A DNA stretch of 64,000 bases from contig NZ_AUFX01000003.1 of NCBI RefSeq assembly GCF_000426725.1, positions 372,001 through 436,000 of the forward strand, given 5' to 3'. A model generated the notes under the pieces. That model was given only the letters and a program-made list of their open reading frames with translations, searched no databases and had not been told where the DNA came from. The position numbers were made by a program, and so were the translations under genes. The stretch is from Sporocytophaga myxococcoides DSM 11118 (lineage in GTDB: Bacteria; Bacteroidota; Bacteroidia; Cytophagales; Cytophagaceae). How positions within the stretch are numbered: position 1 is the first letter of the stretch; each line of letters opens with the position of its first letter. Of this stretch, positions 54,365 through 62,534 are shown one piece after another.

Positions 54365-55606
54365 ATGAAAGATAAGATAGAAGTAATGGCACCTGCAGGC
54401 TCCTTTGAAGCCTTTATGGCAGCTATTCAGGGAGGAGCAGACTCCATTTATTTTGGAGTAGATCAATTGAACATGAGAGCTCGTGCAGCTAATAACTTCC
54501 TTTTGGAAGACCTTCCGGAAATCGGTCGCATTGCCAGAGAGCACAATGTTAAAACCTACGTAACTCTTAATACGATCCTTTACGATCATGATATGAGCAT
54601 CATGAAACGTATTATCGATTCCATAAAAGAAAACGGACTTACAGCTATTATAGCTGCTGATCATGCAGCCATTCAATATGCTTTTACCAAAGGTGTGGAA
54701 GTACATCTTTCAACTCAGGTAAATGTCACCAACCTTGAAACTGTCAAGTTTTATGCAATGTTCTCTGATGTCATAGTACTTTCAAGAGAATTAAGCTTGA
54801 AGCAAATTAAAGACATTACAGATGGTATCAAACGTGAAAATGTAAGAGGACCAAAAGGGGAACTTGTTCGTATAGAGATCTTTGCTCATGGCGCTCTCTG
54901 CATGGCTGTCTCTGGTAAATGCTATCTGAGTTTACATACTGCCAACTCTTCTGCTAACCGCGGTGCTTGTCAGCAAAACTGCAGACGTACTTACAAAGTA
55001 ATAGATCTGGAAGATGGTCATGAGCTTGAAATTGATAATGAGTACATCATGTCTCCTAAAGATTTATGTACAATCAATTTCCTGGATGAAGTAATAGCCA
55101 GTGGTGTCACAGTACTAAAACTGGAAGGTAGAGGCCGTGCACCTGAATATGTAAAAACTGTCACCAAATGCTACAGGGAAGCAGTCGATGCTTATCTTGA
55201 TGATACATTTACAGATGAAAAACTTCAGGATTGGATGAACAGGCTTGAAACCGTTTATAACAGAGGCTTCTGGAGCGGTTATTATCTTGGCCAGAAACTT
55301 GGCGAATGGACAAACAAACACGGGTCTTCTGCTACTACACGTAAAATATTCCTTGGTAAAGGAGTACGTTATTTCCCAAAAGTTAAAGTTGCCGAATTTA
55401 TCCTGGAAACACATAAACTCAAGATTGGTGACGAAATTCTGATTATCGGACCTACGACAGGCGTGGTTGAAACTACAATAACTGAGATAAGGGTTGACGA
55501 CAAACAGGTAGATGAAGTAGGAAAAGGTATTTCATTTTCAATACCTCTTGAGGAAACAATCCGTAGCAGCGATAAAATCTATAAAGTAGTTCCGGCCAAT
55601 GATTAA
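54365..55606 (+). CDS. Peptidase U32 family protein, TrhP-like
   Basis: 413 residues. MAPAGSFEAFMAAIQGGAD, YVTLNTI, VEVHLSTQ and the Cys cluster (CMAVSGKCYLS, NRGACQQNCRR) are the U32 hallmarks; the cysteines probably bind an Fe-S cluster. U32 proteins of this type hydroxylate tRNA U34 (TrhP) or rRNA (RlhA) using prephenate, rather than acting as proteases. A single-cluster ferredoxin overlaps its end by 8 bases, which fits an Fe-S redox role. Confidence 0.85.
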   Translation: MKDKIEVMAPAGSFEAFMAAIQGGADSIYFGVDQLNMRARAANNFLLEDLPEIGRIAREHNVKTYVTLNTILYDHDMSIMKRIIDSIKENGLTAIIAADHAAIQYAFTKGVEVHLSTQVNVTNLETVKFYAMFSDVIVLSRELSLKQIKDITDGIKRENVRGPKGELVRIEIFAHGALCMAVSGKCYLSLHTANSSANRGACQQNCRRTYKVIDLEDGHELEIDNEYIMSPKDLCTINFLDEVIASGVTVLKLEGRGRAPEYVKTVTKCYREAVDAYLDDTFTDEKLQDWMNRLETVYNRGFWSGYYLGQKLGEWTNKHGSSATTRKIFLGKGVRYFPKVKVAEFILETHKLKIGDEILIIGPTTGVVETTITEIRVDDKQVDEVGKGISFSIPLEETIRSSDKIYKVVPAND

Positions 55607-55826
55607 GATCATTCAGCAGAGAGAGAAATGCATAGGCTGCAATTATTGTGTTGAAGTTGCCCCAGACCGTTGGGCTATGTCTAAGAAAGATGGTAAGAGT
55701 GTTTTGATCGGATCAAAAGATAAAAAAGGATTTCATGCGGTAGATGTCTCAGAAGTAGAACAAGATGCTAATAAAAAGGCGGCAGAACTCTGTCCGGTAA
55801 AGATTATCCAGGTAATTCAGAAATAA
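55599..55826 (+). CDS. 4Fe-4S ferredoxin
   Basis: 75 residues with CIGCNYC (residues 11-17) and a fourth Cys in LCPVKI (about 65), enough for one 4Fe-4S cluster. The VAPDRW step after the cluster motif is common in monocluster ferredoxins. It overlaps the U32 gene by 8 bases and is probably its electron donor. Confidence 0.88.
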   Translation: MIKIIQQREKCIGCNYCVEVAPDRWAMSKKDGKSVLIGSKDKKGFHAVDVSEVEQDANKKAAELCPVKIIQVIQK

Positions 55827-55847
55827 TAGAATCATAGTATTTGCAAA

Positions 55848-55878
55848 ATAAAAAAGCCCCCAACCGGGGCTTTTTTTT
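55848..55878 (+). terminator. Intrinsic terminator after the ferredoxin gene
   Basis: AAAAAGCCCC (55851-55860) pairs with GGGGCTTTTT over a 5-base loop, followed by more T residues. Confidence 0.88.
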
Positions 55879-56094
55879 ATGAACATGAATTTAAACCTGA
55901 TCTGGATTTTTTCACAAGCACTCTTCAACTTATTTGAAATGATTAATAAGCTAGATTATCTATCTAAATATTCCTGACAAGAGTAAGTTTTTGGTTTATA
56001 AATAAATCCTTTGAATTTTGAAGCAACAAAATAATTCAAGCAAGTTAAATGATAAGGTTCCTTAGTGGTACATTTATAAATCAGTTAGCATTTC

Positions 56095-57411
56095 ATGAAA
56101 TTAAGGGACAAAAAATCCAAAATTACTATTGTCATAATTGGCATAATTATGACAGTTATTACTTCTAATTTAAATTGGGGAAAGGACCATTGGAAAGCAA
56201 TAATCGAATCTGATGCAAAAGGATATTATGCTTATTTACCCGCGGTATTTATATACAAAGATCTCAACTTTGATTTTTTTCAATTTATTGAAAAGGAAAA
56301 ATATTATAACGAAAATCTATTCTATGATTATAGAACAAACACTTCCAACGGAAAAGTAATTAATAAATATTATTGCGGAACAGCTCTTGTTCAATTGCCA
56401 TTCTTCATCATAGCCCACTTTTCAAGTTACTTAGGCCACTATGAAATGGATGGATATTCAAAATTGTACCCCGTCTTAATAAGTATTGCAGCAATATTTT
56501 ATCTATTAATGGGTTTGTTCTACCTTGATTCAATATTGGATTTATATAAAGTATCAGAACCTCAAAAAATTTTAGTTCTACTTTCAGCTGTTTTTGGGAC
56601 TAACTTATTTTATTATACAGTTGGAGAACCTGGCATGTCACATATCTATTCTTTTGCCTTCATAGCCATGTTTATCTTTTATGTAAAACTATTCTTTCTT
56701 TCTTTCAAGAATAAATACATAATAATAATTAGCATTCTTTTAGGCATCATTTTGTTAATTAGACCAATTAATGGGTTGATAGTTTTCATAATACCTTTTC
56801 TTGCATCAAATATCAGTGCTATAAAGGAAGGATTTAATAAAGCAATGAGTGAAAAATGGCAACTAGTATTAAGCTTTTGCATACTAACGACAATACTTTC
56901 AATTCAATTAATATACTACAAATTGGCTACTGGTGATTTCCTTGTGTATTCATATGCTGAAGAAGGCTTCAATTTTCTTAAACCTCATATTTCAGAAATT
57001 CTCTTTAGTTATAAAAAAGGGTTATTTATTTATACTCCAATGTTCTTGCTTTCTTTAACAGGAACATACTACTTGTGGAAATCTTCCAAATTCGAATTTT
57101 ATTCAATAATTACATTTCTATTCTTAATTGTATACATCTTTTCTTCCTGGTGGATGTGGTATTATGGAGGAAGTTTTTCATCAAGAGTGTTTGTAGAATA
57201 TATTGCTTTATTTATGATCTTATTAGCGATAGCGCTTAATAGAATGCAATCCAGACTTCTTCGTATAGGTTATATTTCTTCAATTGTTTTTTTTATTTTT
57301 CTCTGCCAATTAAACACTTATCAATACAGATATAATATTATTCATTGGTCAGAAATGACAAAAGAAAAGTACTGGAATAGCTATTTACAAATTGGCCGAT
57401 TAATAAAATAA
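56095..57411 (+). CDS. GT-C-like polytopic membrane protein (glycosyltransferase-like, hypothetical)
   Basis: 438 residues with about 10 transmembrane helices. The first loop (ESDAKGYYAYLPA, residues about 38-50) has an acidic residue where GT-C enzymes (ArnT/PMT-like) carry their catalytic Asp, and RPINGLIV and SWWMWYYGGSFSSR fit such glycosyltransferases. It would transfer sugar from a lipid-linked donor, but no partner gene is nearby. Unusually AT-rich compared with its neighbours, perhaps recently acquired. Confidence 0.6.
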   Translation: MKLRDKKSKITIVIIGIIMTVITSNLNWGKDHWKAIIESDAKGYYAYLPAVFIYKDLNFDFFQFIEKEKYYNENLFYDYRTNTSNGKVINKYYCGTALVQLPFFIIAHFSSYLGHYEMDGYSKLYPVLISIAAIFYLLMGLFYLDSILDLYKVSEPQKILVLLSAVFGTNLFYYTVGEPGMSHIYSFAFIAMFIFYVKLFFLSFKNKYIIIISILLGIILLIRPINGLIVFIIPFLASNISAIKEGFNKAMSEKWQLVLSFCILTTILSIQLIYYKLATGDFLVYSYAEEGFNFLKPHISEILFSYKKGLFIYTPMFLLSLTGTYYLWKSSKFEFYSIITFLFLIVYIFSSWWMWYYGGSFSSRVFVEYIALFMILLAIALNRMQSRLLRIGYISSIVFFIFLCQLNTYQYRYNIIHWSEMTKEKYWNSYLQIGRLIK

Positions 57412-57486
57412 AAAATTATAAGATGATGCCCTCAATGCCTGATAAACCAAGAAGATTCACTACCTGAAAACTACTGAGTCCGGCAT

Positions 57487-57906
57487 TTATTTTGCTGCTC
57501 TTATAGCCTTCACTTTTGAAACAGGAACAGCATTAGCCTTATTACCAAAATTACTCCTTACATAGGTAAGCACATCTGCAATCTGTTGATCATTTAACAC
57601 AGATCCAAACGCTGGCATTGGATTAGAATAATACTCTCCATTAATTTCAATTTCTTCCTCCAGGCCATTTAACAGGATTTTAACTAACTTATCCTGCGGA
57701 CCGAGCACATAAGTTGTTTTCTTTAATGGAGGATTTAATCCAGGAACCCCACTCCCATCTGTTTGGTGGCATGAAAGGCAATATTCTTCATATACCTTTT
57801 TACCCCTCAAAGCTGATTGCTGAGTTTCATTTTGACTAACACGATCTGGTAATGTTGCACTAACAATTATTAATGCCGAAGACAATATCAGTAAAGTTAA
57901 TTTCAT
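57487..57906 (-). CDS. Secreted c-type cytochrome, mono-haem
   Basis: 139 residues from the ATG at 57906 (MKLTLLILSS); the frame opens 7 codons earlier. A signal peptide (1-18) precedes the haem site CLSCH (43-47), and the axial Met is likely in NPMPAF. The length and NDQQIADVLTYVRSNFG ending fit the cytochrome c class I type. It transfers electrons in the periplasm. Confidence 0.9.
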   Translation of the reverse strand: MKLTLLILSSALIIVSATLPDRVSQNETQQSALRGKKVYEEYCLSCHQTDGSGVPGLNPPLKKTTYVLGPQDKLVKILLNGLEEEIEINGEYYSNPMPAFGSVLNDQQIADVLTYVRSNFGNKANAVPVSKVKAIRAAK

Positions 57907-58011
57907 ATTTCTAAATTTGATTTTCACTAAAAAAACAATAAAGCGTAGCCAAATATAAATATAAGGACTGCGCTTTAGATTATCTGATTAAATCGGGAAA
58001 GATATATAAAG

Positions 58012-59016
58012 TTACTTTTTCTTTGATGGAACGATTGGTGTGTTTTTCAATATCATCTCATCTCTTACTAATTGACCAGAAGGGGTGAGATCCGAATCCT
58101 CCCATCCTCCTGCGCTGAAGCCTCCTGGCTTTAAAGCGGAAGCAGTCTCATCTTTGTCAGCAATGGACCAGTTGCACCAACTGATTTTGTATTTATCCAT
58201 AAAGTCAAACCACAGCCTTGTCTCTTCTGGATCATAACTTCCATTACCGCTGGCATGGCAGGTACCAAACTCAGTCACAAATAATGCAATGCCTTTGTCC
58301 ATTGCTTTTTTTGCCTCATCTCTCAGCCATTGCTTGTGAGATCCAGCATAGAAGTGAAGAGTATATGCAGAATTGGTATCTTTAACAGGATCTACGGCAG
58401 CTTCACTAACCATTTGCGACCACTGTCTTGTACCGATTATTATAATATTATCCGGATCATATTGGCGAATGCTCTCAATTACCGTTTCAGCATATGGCTT
58501 AATGTCTTTTGACCAGCTTACATAATTTAATGGTTCATTGTATATTTCATACAATACATTAGGATACTTACCATATTTCTTAGCCATATCTGCAAAAAAT
58601 TTCTTTGCCATATCAGGATTGGTATGAGCTTCATGGCTATGATAATCAATGATAACATATATACCACTTCTTATTGCGGCATCTACTATTGTCATTACCT
58701 TTTCTCTTTCAGAAGCCCTGCTGTCTGCATATCCTCCCATATCGACACCCATCGCTGCCCTGATCACTGTGCATTTCCACTTATCCTTAAGGTATTTTAC
58801 AACATAGGGATTATAATACTGGCTCATCCACTGGCTCCAGAAGAGAGACATTCCACGCAATTGAACTGTATCTCCATGTTCTCCTACTATGTAATTGCCT
58901 TTTATAGAAAGCTGACCATATTTTTCTACAATATTACTTTGAGCAAAAAGGCTTGTATTACTAAGGAATAGAACTAATACACAAGCAATTAAAGCAAAAT
59001 TTCTTTTTAAGCGCAT
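58012..59016 (-). CDS. Endoglucanase, glycoside hydrolase family 5
   Basis: 334 residues. A signal peptide ends about residue 25 (LFAQ). The TIM barrel has the acid/base Glu161 in YNEP and the nucleophile Glu249 in VTEFGT; RGMSLFWSQW, IIDYHSHEAH and TLHFYAGSH are GH5_2 features. No CBM or T9SS domain is present, so it stays in the periplasm or is a short cell-associated cellulase. It would cut cellulose or cello-oligomers and supply the GH3 beta-glucosidase at 27-29 kb. It is not in an obvious operon. Confidence 0.9.
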   Translation of the reverse strand: MRLKRNFALIACVLVLFLSNTSLFAQSNIVEKYGQLSIKGNYIVGEHGDTVQLRGMSLFWSQWMSQYYNPYVVKYLKDKWKCTVIRAAMGVDMGGYADSRASEREKVMTIVDAAIRSGIYVIIDYHSHEAHTNPDMAKKFFADMAKKYGKYPNVLYEIYNEPLNYVSWSKDIKPYAETVIESIRQYDPDNIIIIGTRQWSQMVSEAAVDPVKDTNSAYTLHFYAGSHKQWLRDEAKKAMDKGIALFVTEFGTCHASGNGSYDPEETRLWFDFMDKYKISWCNWSIADKDETASALKPGGFSAGGWEDSDLTPSGQLVRDEMILKNTPIVPSKKK

Positions 59017-59185
59017 TTAATTTCTAATTAATAAAGTTTACTTTATCTAAGTTATAAAAATCAGATTTTATAAATAATCAAAACCTTTTCATTTTTCAAA
59101 AGGGATTACATTTTGTAACGGAATAAGACAATTAATATTCCTCCAAATACATGCTTTAAACTCTAATTGTTTTAAACTGAATTAA

Positions 59186-59223
59186 ATAAAAAAGCACAAA
59201 TGTTTTCTATCCATTTGTGCTTT
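59186..59223 (-). terminator. Intrinsic terminator of the SpoIIAA-like gene
   Basis: AAAGCACAAATG (59191-59202) pairs perfectly with CATTTGTGCTTT (59212-59223); leftward it runs into TTTTTTATTT. Confidence 0.85.
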
Positions 59224-59243
59224 CCATTATTATTAATTGTTAA

Positions 59244-59624
59244 CTAAGCTTTCATCCACTGAGATGCTTTATTCATATCGTCAAAGTATTGTGATACAAA
59301 ACCAGCGCCTTCTACTTTACTCATAATTTCTTCAACGCTCATCTGGTTAAAGATATCGTCAGAAATGATAACCCCCATTTTTTTAATTCCGGTAGATAAT
59401 GCTTTTGGAAACCACTCTTCATTTGACCATTTCTGATCATCAGGATCTATCGCTCCTAGGTTTCTAACATCACCAATCCAATTTTTAGCTTTGGTTGACT
59501 TCAACAACTCTAATCCCTGATTTAAGCCTTCTCTGAACTCAGAAGAAATGGGAGCCGTAATCCATTCAAGCACAACAGCATCAATTTCTTTATTATAGTT
59601 AATTTTTAATACATCATTTTTCAT
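59244..59624 (-). CDS. SpoIIAA/STAS-like protein
   Basis: 126 residues. A beta-alpha fold with INYNKEIDAVVLEWI, WIGDVRN, and a C-terminal MNKASQWMKA helix resembles the SpoIIAA-like family found beside PAS sensors in Bacteroidota. No conserved phospho-serine position could be assigned. It starts 17 bases after the stop of the GAF-PAS-PAS gene, so the two are probably one transcript and may interact. Confidence 0.7.
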   Translation of the reverse strand: MKNDVLKINYNKEIDAVVLEWITAPISSEFREGLNQGLELLKSTKAKNWIGDVRNLGAIDPDDQKWSNEEWFPKALSTGIKKMGVIISDDIFNQMSVEEIMSKVEGAGFVSQYFDDMNKASQWMKA

Positions 59625-59641
59625 AGCAAAAATTGTGGTGG

Positions 59642-61582
59642 TTATGTTTTATTTTTTCCGGATAGTTTACTCTCTAATGTTGCAATCTTAGCTTTATAGT
59701 CATTTTCTGTTTGTTTAACTTTGTCCATAAAGTTTTGCATCATTTTTTTCTGAGCTTCTATTTGACTATCTGCTCTTTGCTTTTCAAGCTGTCTGACCTC
59801 TTCTATTTCTTTTGCCTTTTTAGAAAGCTCCTCCTGAATGGTATGCAGTTCTTCCATATTTTGCCTTAGCTCCTCTTCCTGAGACTTCATTTGTTCTGCC
59901 TGTTGGATCAATTCATCTTCCTGTCTTTTAGAATCTGAAATATCTATGGTTATACCATACACCTTTTGAATTCTTCCATCATGATCCACTACAGGATTAT
60001 AATATTCCTGAAGCCAGAAATTTTTATTTTCAAGCTTCATTTTTCTTATTTTCACAAAGGATCTGCCTTGTTTTAGATTTTGCCACATTACAGTAGCTTC
60101 TGCCTTCTCCTCATCTGTCTGACAAAAACTCATATAATTCTGACCCACTAGATTATTTCCGGGCATGCCTAAAACCTTTTCAATCTGATCATTGATCTTG
60201 AGCATGTTTCCTTCAATATCATACTCAGCAACAATAGCAAGGCTGTCAATAGCTGTAAGCAAACTTTTAGACTCAGCTTCTTTTAGTGAAAGCTCTTCCT
60301 GAATAGTTTGCATTTCCTCCATATTTTGCCTTAACTCTTCTTCCTGCGCCCTCATCTCATCGGCCTTTTCAGCTAGCAGCAGTTCTTGCTTTTTGGTTTC
60401 GGTTATATCTATAGCAATTCCCATAATCCTGACAAGGTCGCCATTTCTATCCCTGATTGGATTATAATATTCCTGTAACCAGATGTCTCCTTTCCCAGTC
60501 GTCATCTTCCTGAATCTCGTTATTGTTTTACCTCTCCTCAGATCTTCCCACATAGACTTAGCTTCAAGTTTCTCCTCATCGGTCTGACAAAAGGCTAAGT
60601 AATTCGTTCCAATCAATGCATCTCCTTGAAGTCCGGCAATAGACTTCATTTTTTCATTTATCTTAAGAACATCCCCCTGAAGATTGTATTCAACAACAAT
60701 AGCTATGGAATCAAGGGCAGTAAGTAAGCTTCTGGATTCGGCATCATGCCTGGCTAGTTCTTCCTGGGTAGCATGCATTTCTTCCATATTCTGCCTCAGT
60801 TCTTCTTCCTGAGACTTCATCTCCTCAGAAGCTATCTGTGATGCATGAAGAAGCTTTTGAGTTCTTTCGCTGATTTTTACACTTGAAATAGAAGAAGCAA
60901 TGCTTTCTCCCAGTTTCTCAAGAAACTCTTTATGATGAGGCTTAAATTCCTTGAAAGAAGCAATCTCAAGCATTCCATAAACAACATCATTTACCTTAAT
61001 GGGAACAATAATGATAGCCCTCGGTAATGCTTCCCCTAATCCCGAAGTGATACTTAGATAGTTTTCAGGTATTTGTGTTAAATAGGTGGTTTCTTTTTCT
61101 AAAAATGACTGTCCCAGAAGACCTTCTCCAATATCAACCCTTTTCTGAGCAAACTTTTTCCTGTCATAGGCATAACAGGCCATTAATTCCAGAAACTTAT
61201 CTTTCTCATCTTCATCATTTAAGATAAAGAAGCTGCCCTGATTTGCATTTAGATAGGTAACCAGATTAGAAATGATGTTTTCACTTAATATTTTAATATT
61301 TTCATTCTTTGTCCTTAAAATATCGGCAAACTTAGCAAGTCCTTCTGTTACCCAATTTCTATCGCCTTCACGCAATGCAATAACCTGCATTTGCTCTCTC
61401 ATACTTAATAAAGCATGAATAAGGCTTTTTTCATCTTGCCCGTCTCCATTATATTCAGCATTCAGATCCCCTTTTTCAATAGTTTTTATAAAATCTGTAG
61501 CACTGACAATATCTCTATTAAGTTTTTCAATTTGTTCCTGAAGACTTTTTAGGTAATTCCCCTTTACAATTTTGTAGGACAT
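59642..61582 (-). CDS. GAF-PAS-PAS sensor protein without kinase domain
   Basis: 646 residues from the ATG at 61582 (MSYKIVKGNY); a TTG two codons earlier also opens the frame. Domains in order: coiled coil (1-90), GAF (about 95-235), then three repeats of a coiled coil with EEELRQNMEEM or EEELRQNMEEL (about 255-275, 405-430 and 565-585) separated by two PAS domains (about 280-395 and 430-550), then a terminal coiled coil. The PAS domains are tandem duplicates (LAFCQTDEEKLEA and MSFCQTDEEKAEA). No HisKA, HATPase or GGDEF is present. A SpoIIAA-like partner is next. Confidence 0.75.
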   Translation of the reverse strand: MSYKIVKGNYLKSLQEQIEKLNRDIVSATDFIKTIEKGDLNAEYNGDGQDEKSLIHALLSMREQMQVIALREGDRNWVTEGLAKFADILRTKNENIKILSENIISNLVTYLNANQGSFFILNDEDEKDKFLELMACYAYDRKKFAQKRVDIGEGLLGQSFLEKETTYLTQIPENYLSITSGLGEALPRAIIIVPIKVNDVVYGMLEIASFKEFKPHHKEFLEKLGESIASSISSVKISERTQKLLHASQIASEEMKSQEEELRQNMEEMHATQEELARHDAESRSLLTALDSIAIVVEYNLQGDVLKINEKMKSIAGLQGDALIGTNYLAFCQTDEEKLEAKSMWEDLRRGKTITRFRKMTTGKGDIWLQEYYNPIRDRNGDLVRIMGIAIDITETKKQELLLAEKADEMRAQEEELRQNMEEMQTIQEELSLKEAESKSLLTAIDSLAIVAEYDIEGNMLKINDQIEKVLGMPGNNLVGQNYMSFCQTDEEKAEATVMWQNLKQGRSFVKIRKMKLENKNFWLQEYYNPVVDHDGRIQKVYGITIDISDSKRQEDELIQQAEQMKSQEEELRQNMEELHTIQEELSKKAKEIEEVRQLEKQRADSQIEAQKKMMQNFMDKVKQTENDYKAKIATLESKLSGKNKT

Positions 61583-61588
61583 AAACAA

Positions 61589-61844
61589 AAATTAAGTAAT
61601 TAATCTTCATCCTATTACGTAAAGGCCATTTTGGGTTTCCTGATATGTAATAAAAAAGTTATTTTTTCAGCAAAATCTAATACGACTATATTTTCTCTAA
61701 AAGTCAAGAATCTGTTATATAGCAAATTAAAGGCAGATCCAGATTGAGTAATAATGTAATAGGTATCTTTAACAAAAAAATTAAAAAATCTTCCTCAAGC
61801 ATTTTGGGGTTATCCAATCACTTGAGGAGATTTCAATATTTTGG
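61589..61844. other. Intergenic, plain part
   Basis: 256 AT-rich bases upstream of the GAF-PAS-PAS gene on the minus strand; it holds that gene's promoter but nothing more that I can support. The hairpin repeats and ATPase remnant to the right are listed separately. Confidence 0.4.
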
Positions 61845-61922
61845 AGCAAAAAGCTCATAGGACGGAGCTTTTTGCTGACATTTGTGAGCTAAAAGCTCAC
61901 ATGACGAAGCTTTTTTGCAACA
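61845..61922. repeat. Tandem hairpin-forming repeat
   Basis: Two diverged copies of about 32 bases (61849-61880 and 61891-61922) each contain AAAAGCTC...GACG..AGCTTTTT. AGCAAAAAGCTC (61845-61856) pairs with GAGCTTTTTGCT (61865-61876), and GTGAGCT-aaa-AGCTCAC (61884-61900) is a second palindrome. May be a terminator, a small mobile repeat or part of the scar beside the duplicated ATPase end. Confidence 0.6.
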
Positions 61923-61928
61923 CGTGTA

Positions 61929-62030
61929 GAATATTCTATCCTCAATGCTTCAAGCAAGTCTTTGACAATGAATGATGATTCCATCGCCTCTTTTCCTCTG
62001 ATAACAGCTTCAAAATATTAGTCAATATGC
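61929..62030 (-). pseudogene. Remnant of a duplicated AAA+ ATPase 3' end
   Basis: About 100 bases closely resemble, base by base, the 3' part of the intact ATPase gene (62558-62662), e.g. GAATATTCTAT..TCAATGCTTCAAG and CTCTTTTC..CTCTGATA. Small indels shift the frame and leave stops, so it cannot be translated as in the parent. It covers the same region that encodes NILKL...EALRIEYS in the intact gene. Confidence 0.75.
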
Positions 62031-62059
62031 TTCAGGAAATTCACATTTATCTAAACTAA

Positions 62060-62458
62060 TTAATCAGCAACATCAACAGAATAACCCTTTTCTCTCAGAC
62101 AAGAAGCGTACAATTCATTAAATTCTTTTTTATCTTTTTTGGATTTTTTATGCCCGCGATAAGCTCCTGCTGCCCCGCCTGCAGCAGCTCCGACACCTCC
62201 ATGGCCCAAAATACCACCCACAACTCCTCCAGCTGCAGCCCCTGCACCAGTGTTTTTCAATGTCTTATGTTTGGAATGATCAAACTGAGACTCAGCGTCT
62301 GCATAGCAATTGTCTTTATCTTTGCTAATCTGAGATTCAGTTTTATTTTTGGATGAGGTAATTTTTACTTTGTCAGTATTTTTATCCTGGGTAAATCCTG
62401 CAAAGGCAGTAAAGAATAAGATAACAATCAGGATAAATCCTTTTTTAAAATTATCCAT
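62060..62458 (-). CDS. Glycine-zipper secreted protein
   Basis: 132 residues. A signal peptide (1-22) is followed by a Lys/Ser/Asp-rich linker, a glycine-zipper segment (about 69-100: GAGAAAGGVVGGILGHGGVG... alternating small residues) and a short Cys-containing end. Glycine-zipper proteins sit in the envelope; the role here is unknown. The start is preceded by AAGGAGG, strong for this genome. The gene lies between the intact ATPase gene and its remnant. Confidence 0.75.
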   Translation of the reverse strand: MDNFKKGFILIVILFFTAFAGFTQDKNTDKVKITSSKNKTESQISKDKDNCYADAESQFDHSKHKTLKNTGAGAAAGGVVGGILGHGGVGAAAGGAAGAYRGHKKSKKDKKEFNELYASCLREKGYSVDVAD

Positions 62459-62534
62459 AAATCCTCCTTCTCTTTTAACTTAAAACAATGAAGGAATTAC
62501 AACAATTCGATTCCTTAAAAGAAATCAAATCCAT

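Noticed and set aside
54365-55606. U32 protein as a collagenase-like protease
   Set aside because: Bacterial U32 members with this Cys cluster are RNA hydroxylation proteins; the ferredoxin neighbour supports that.
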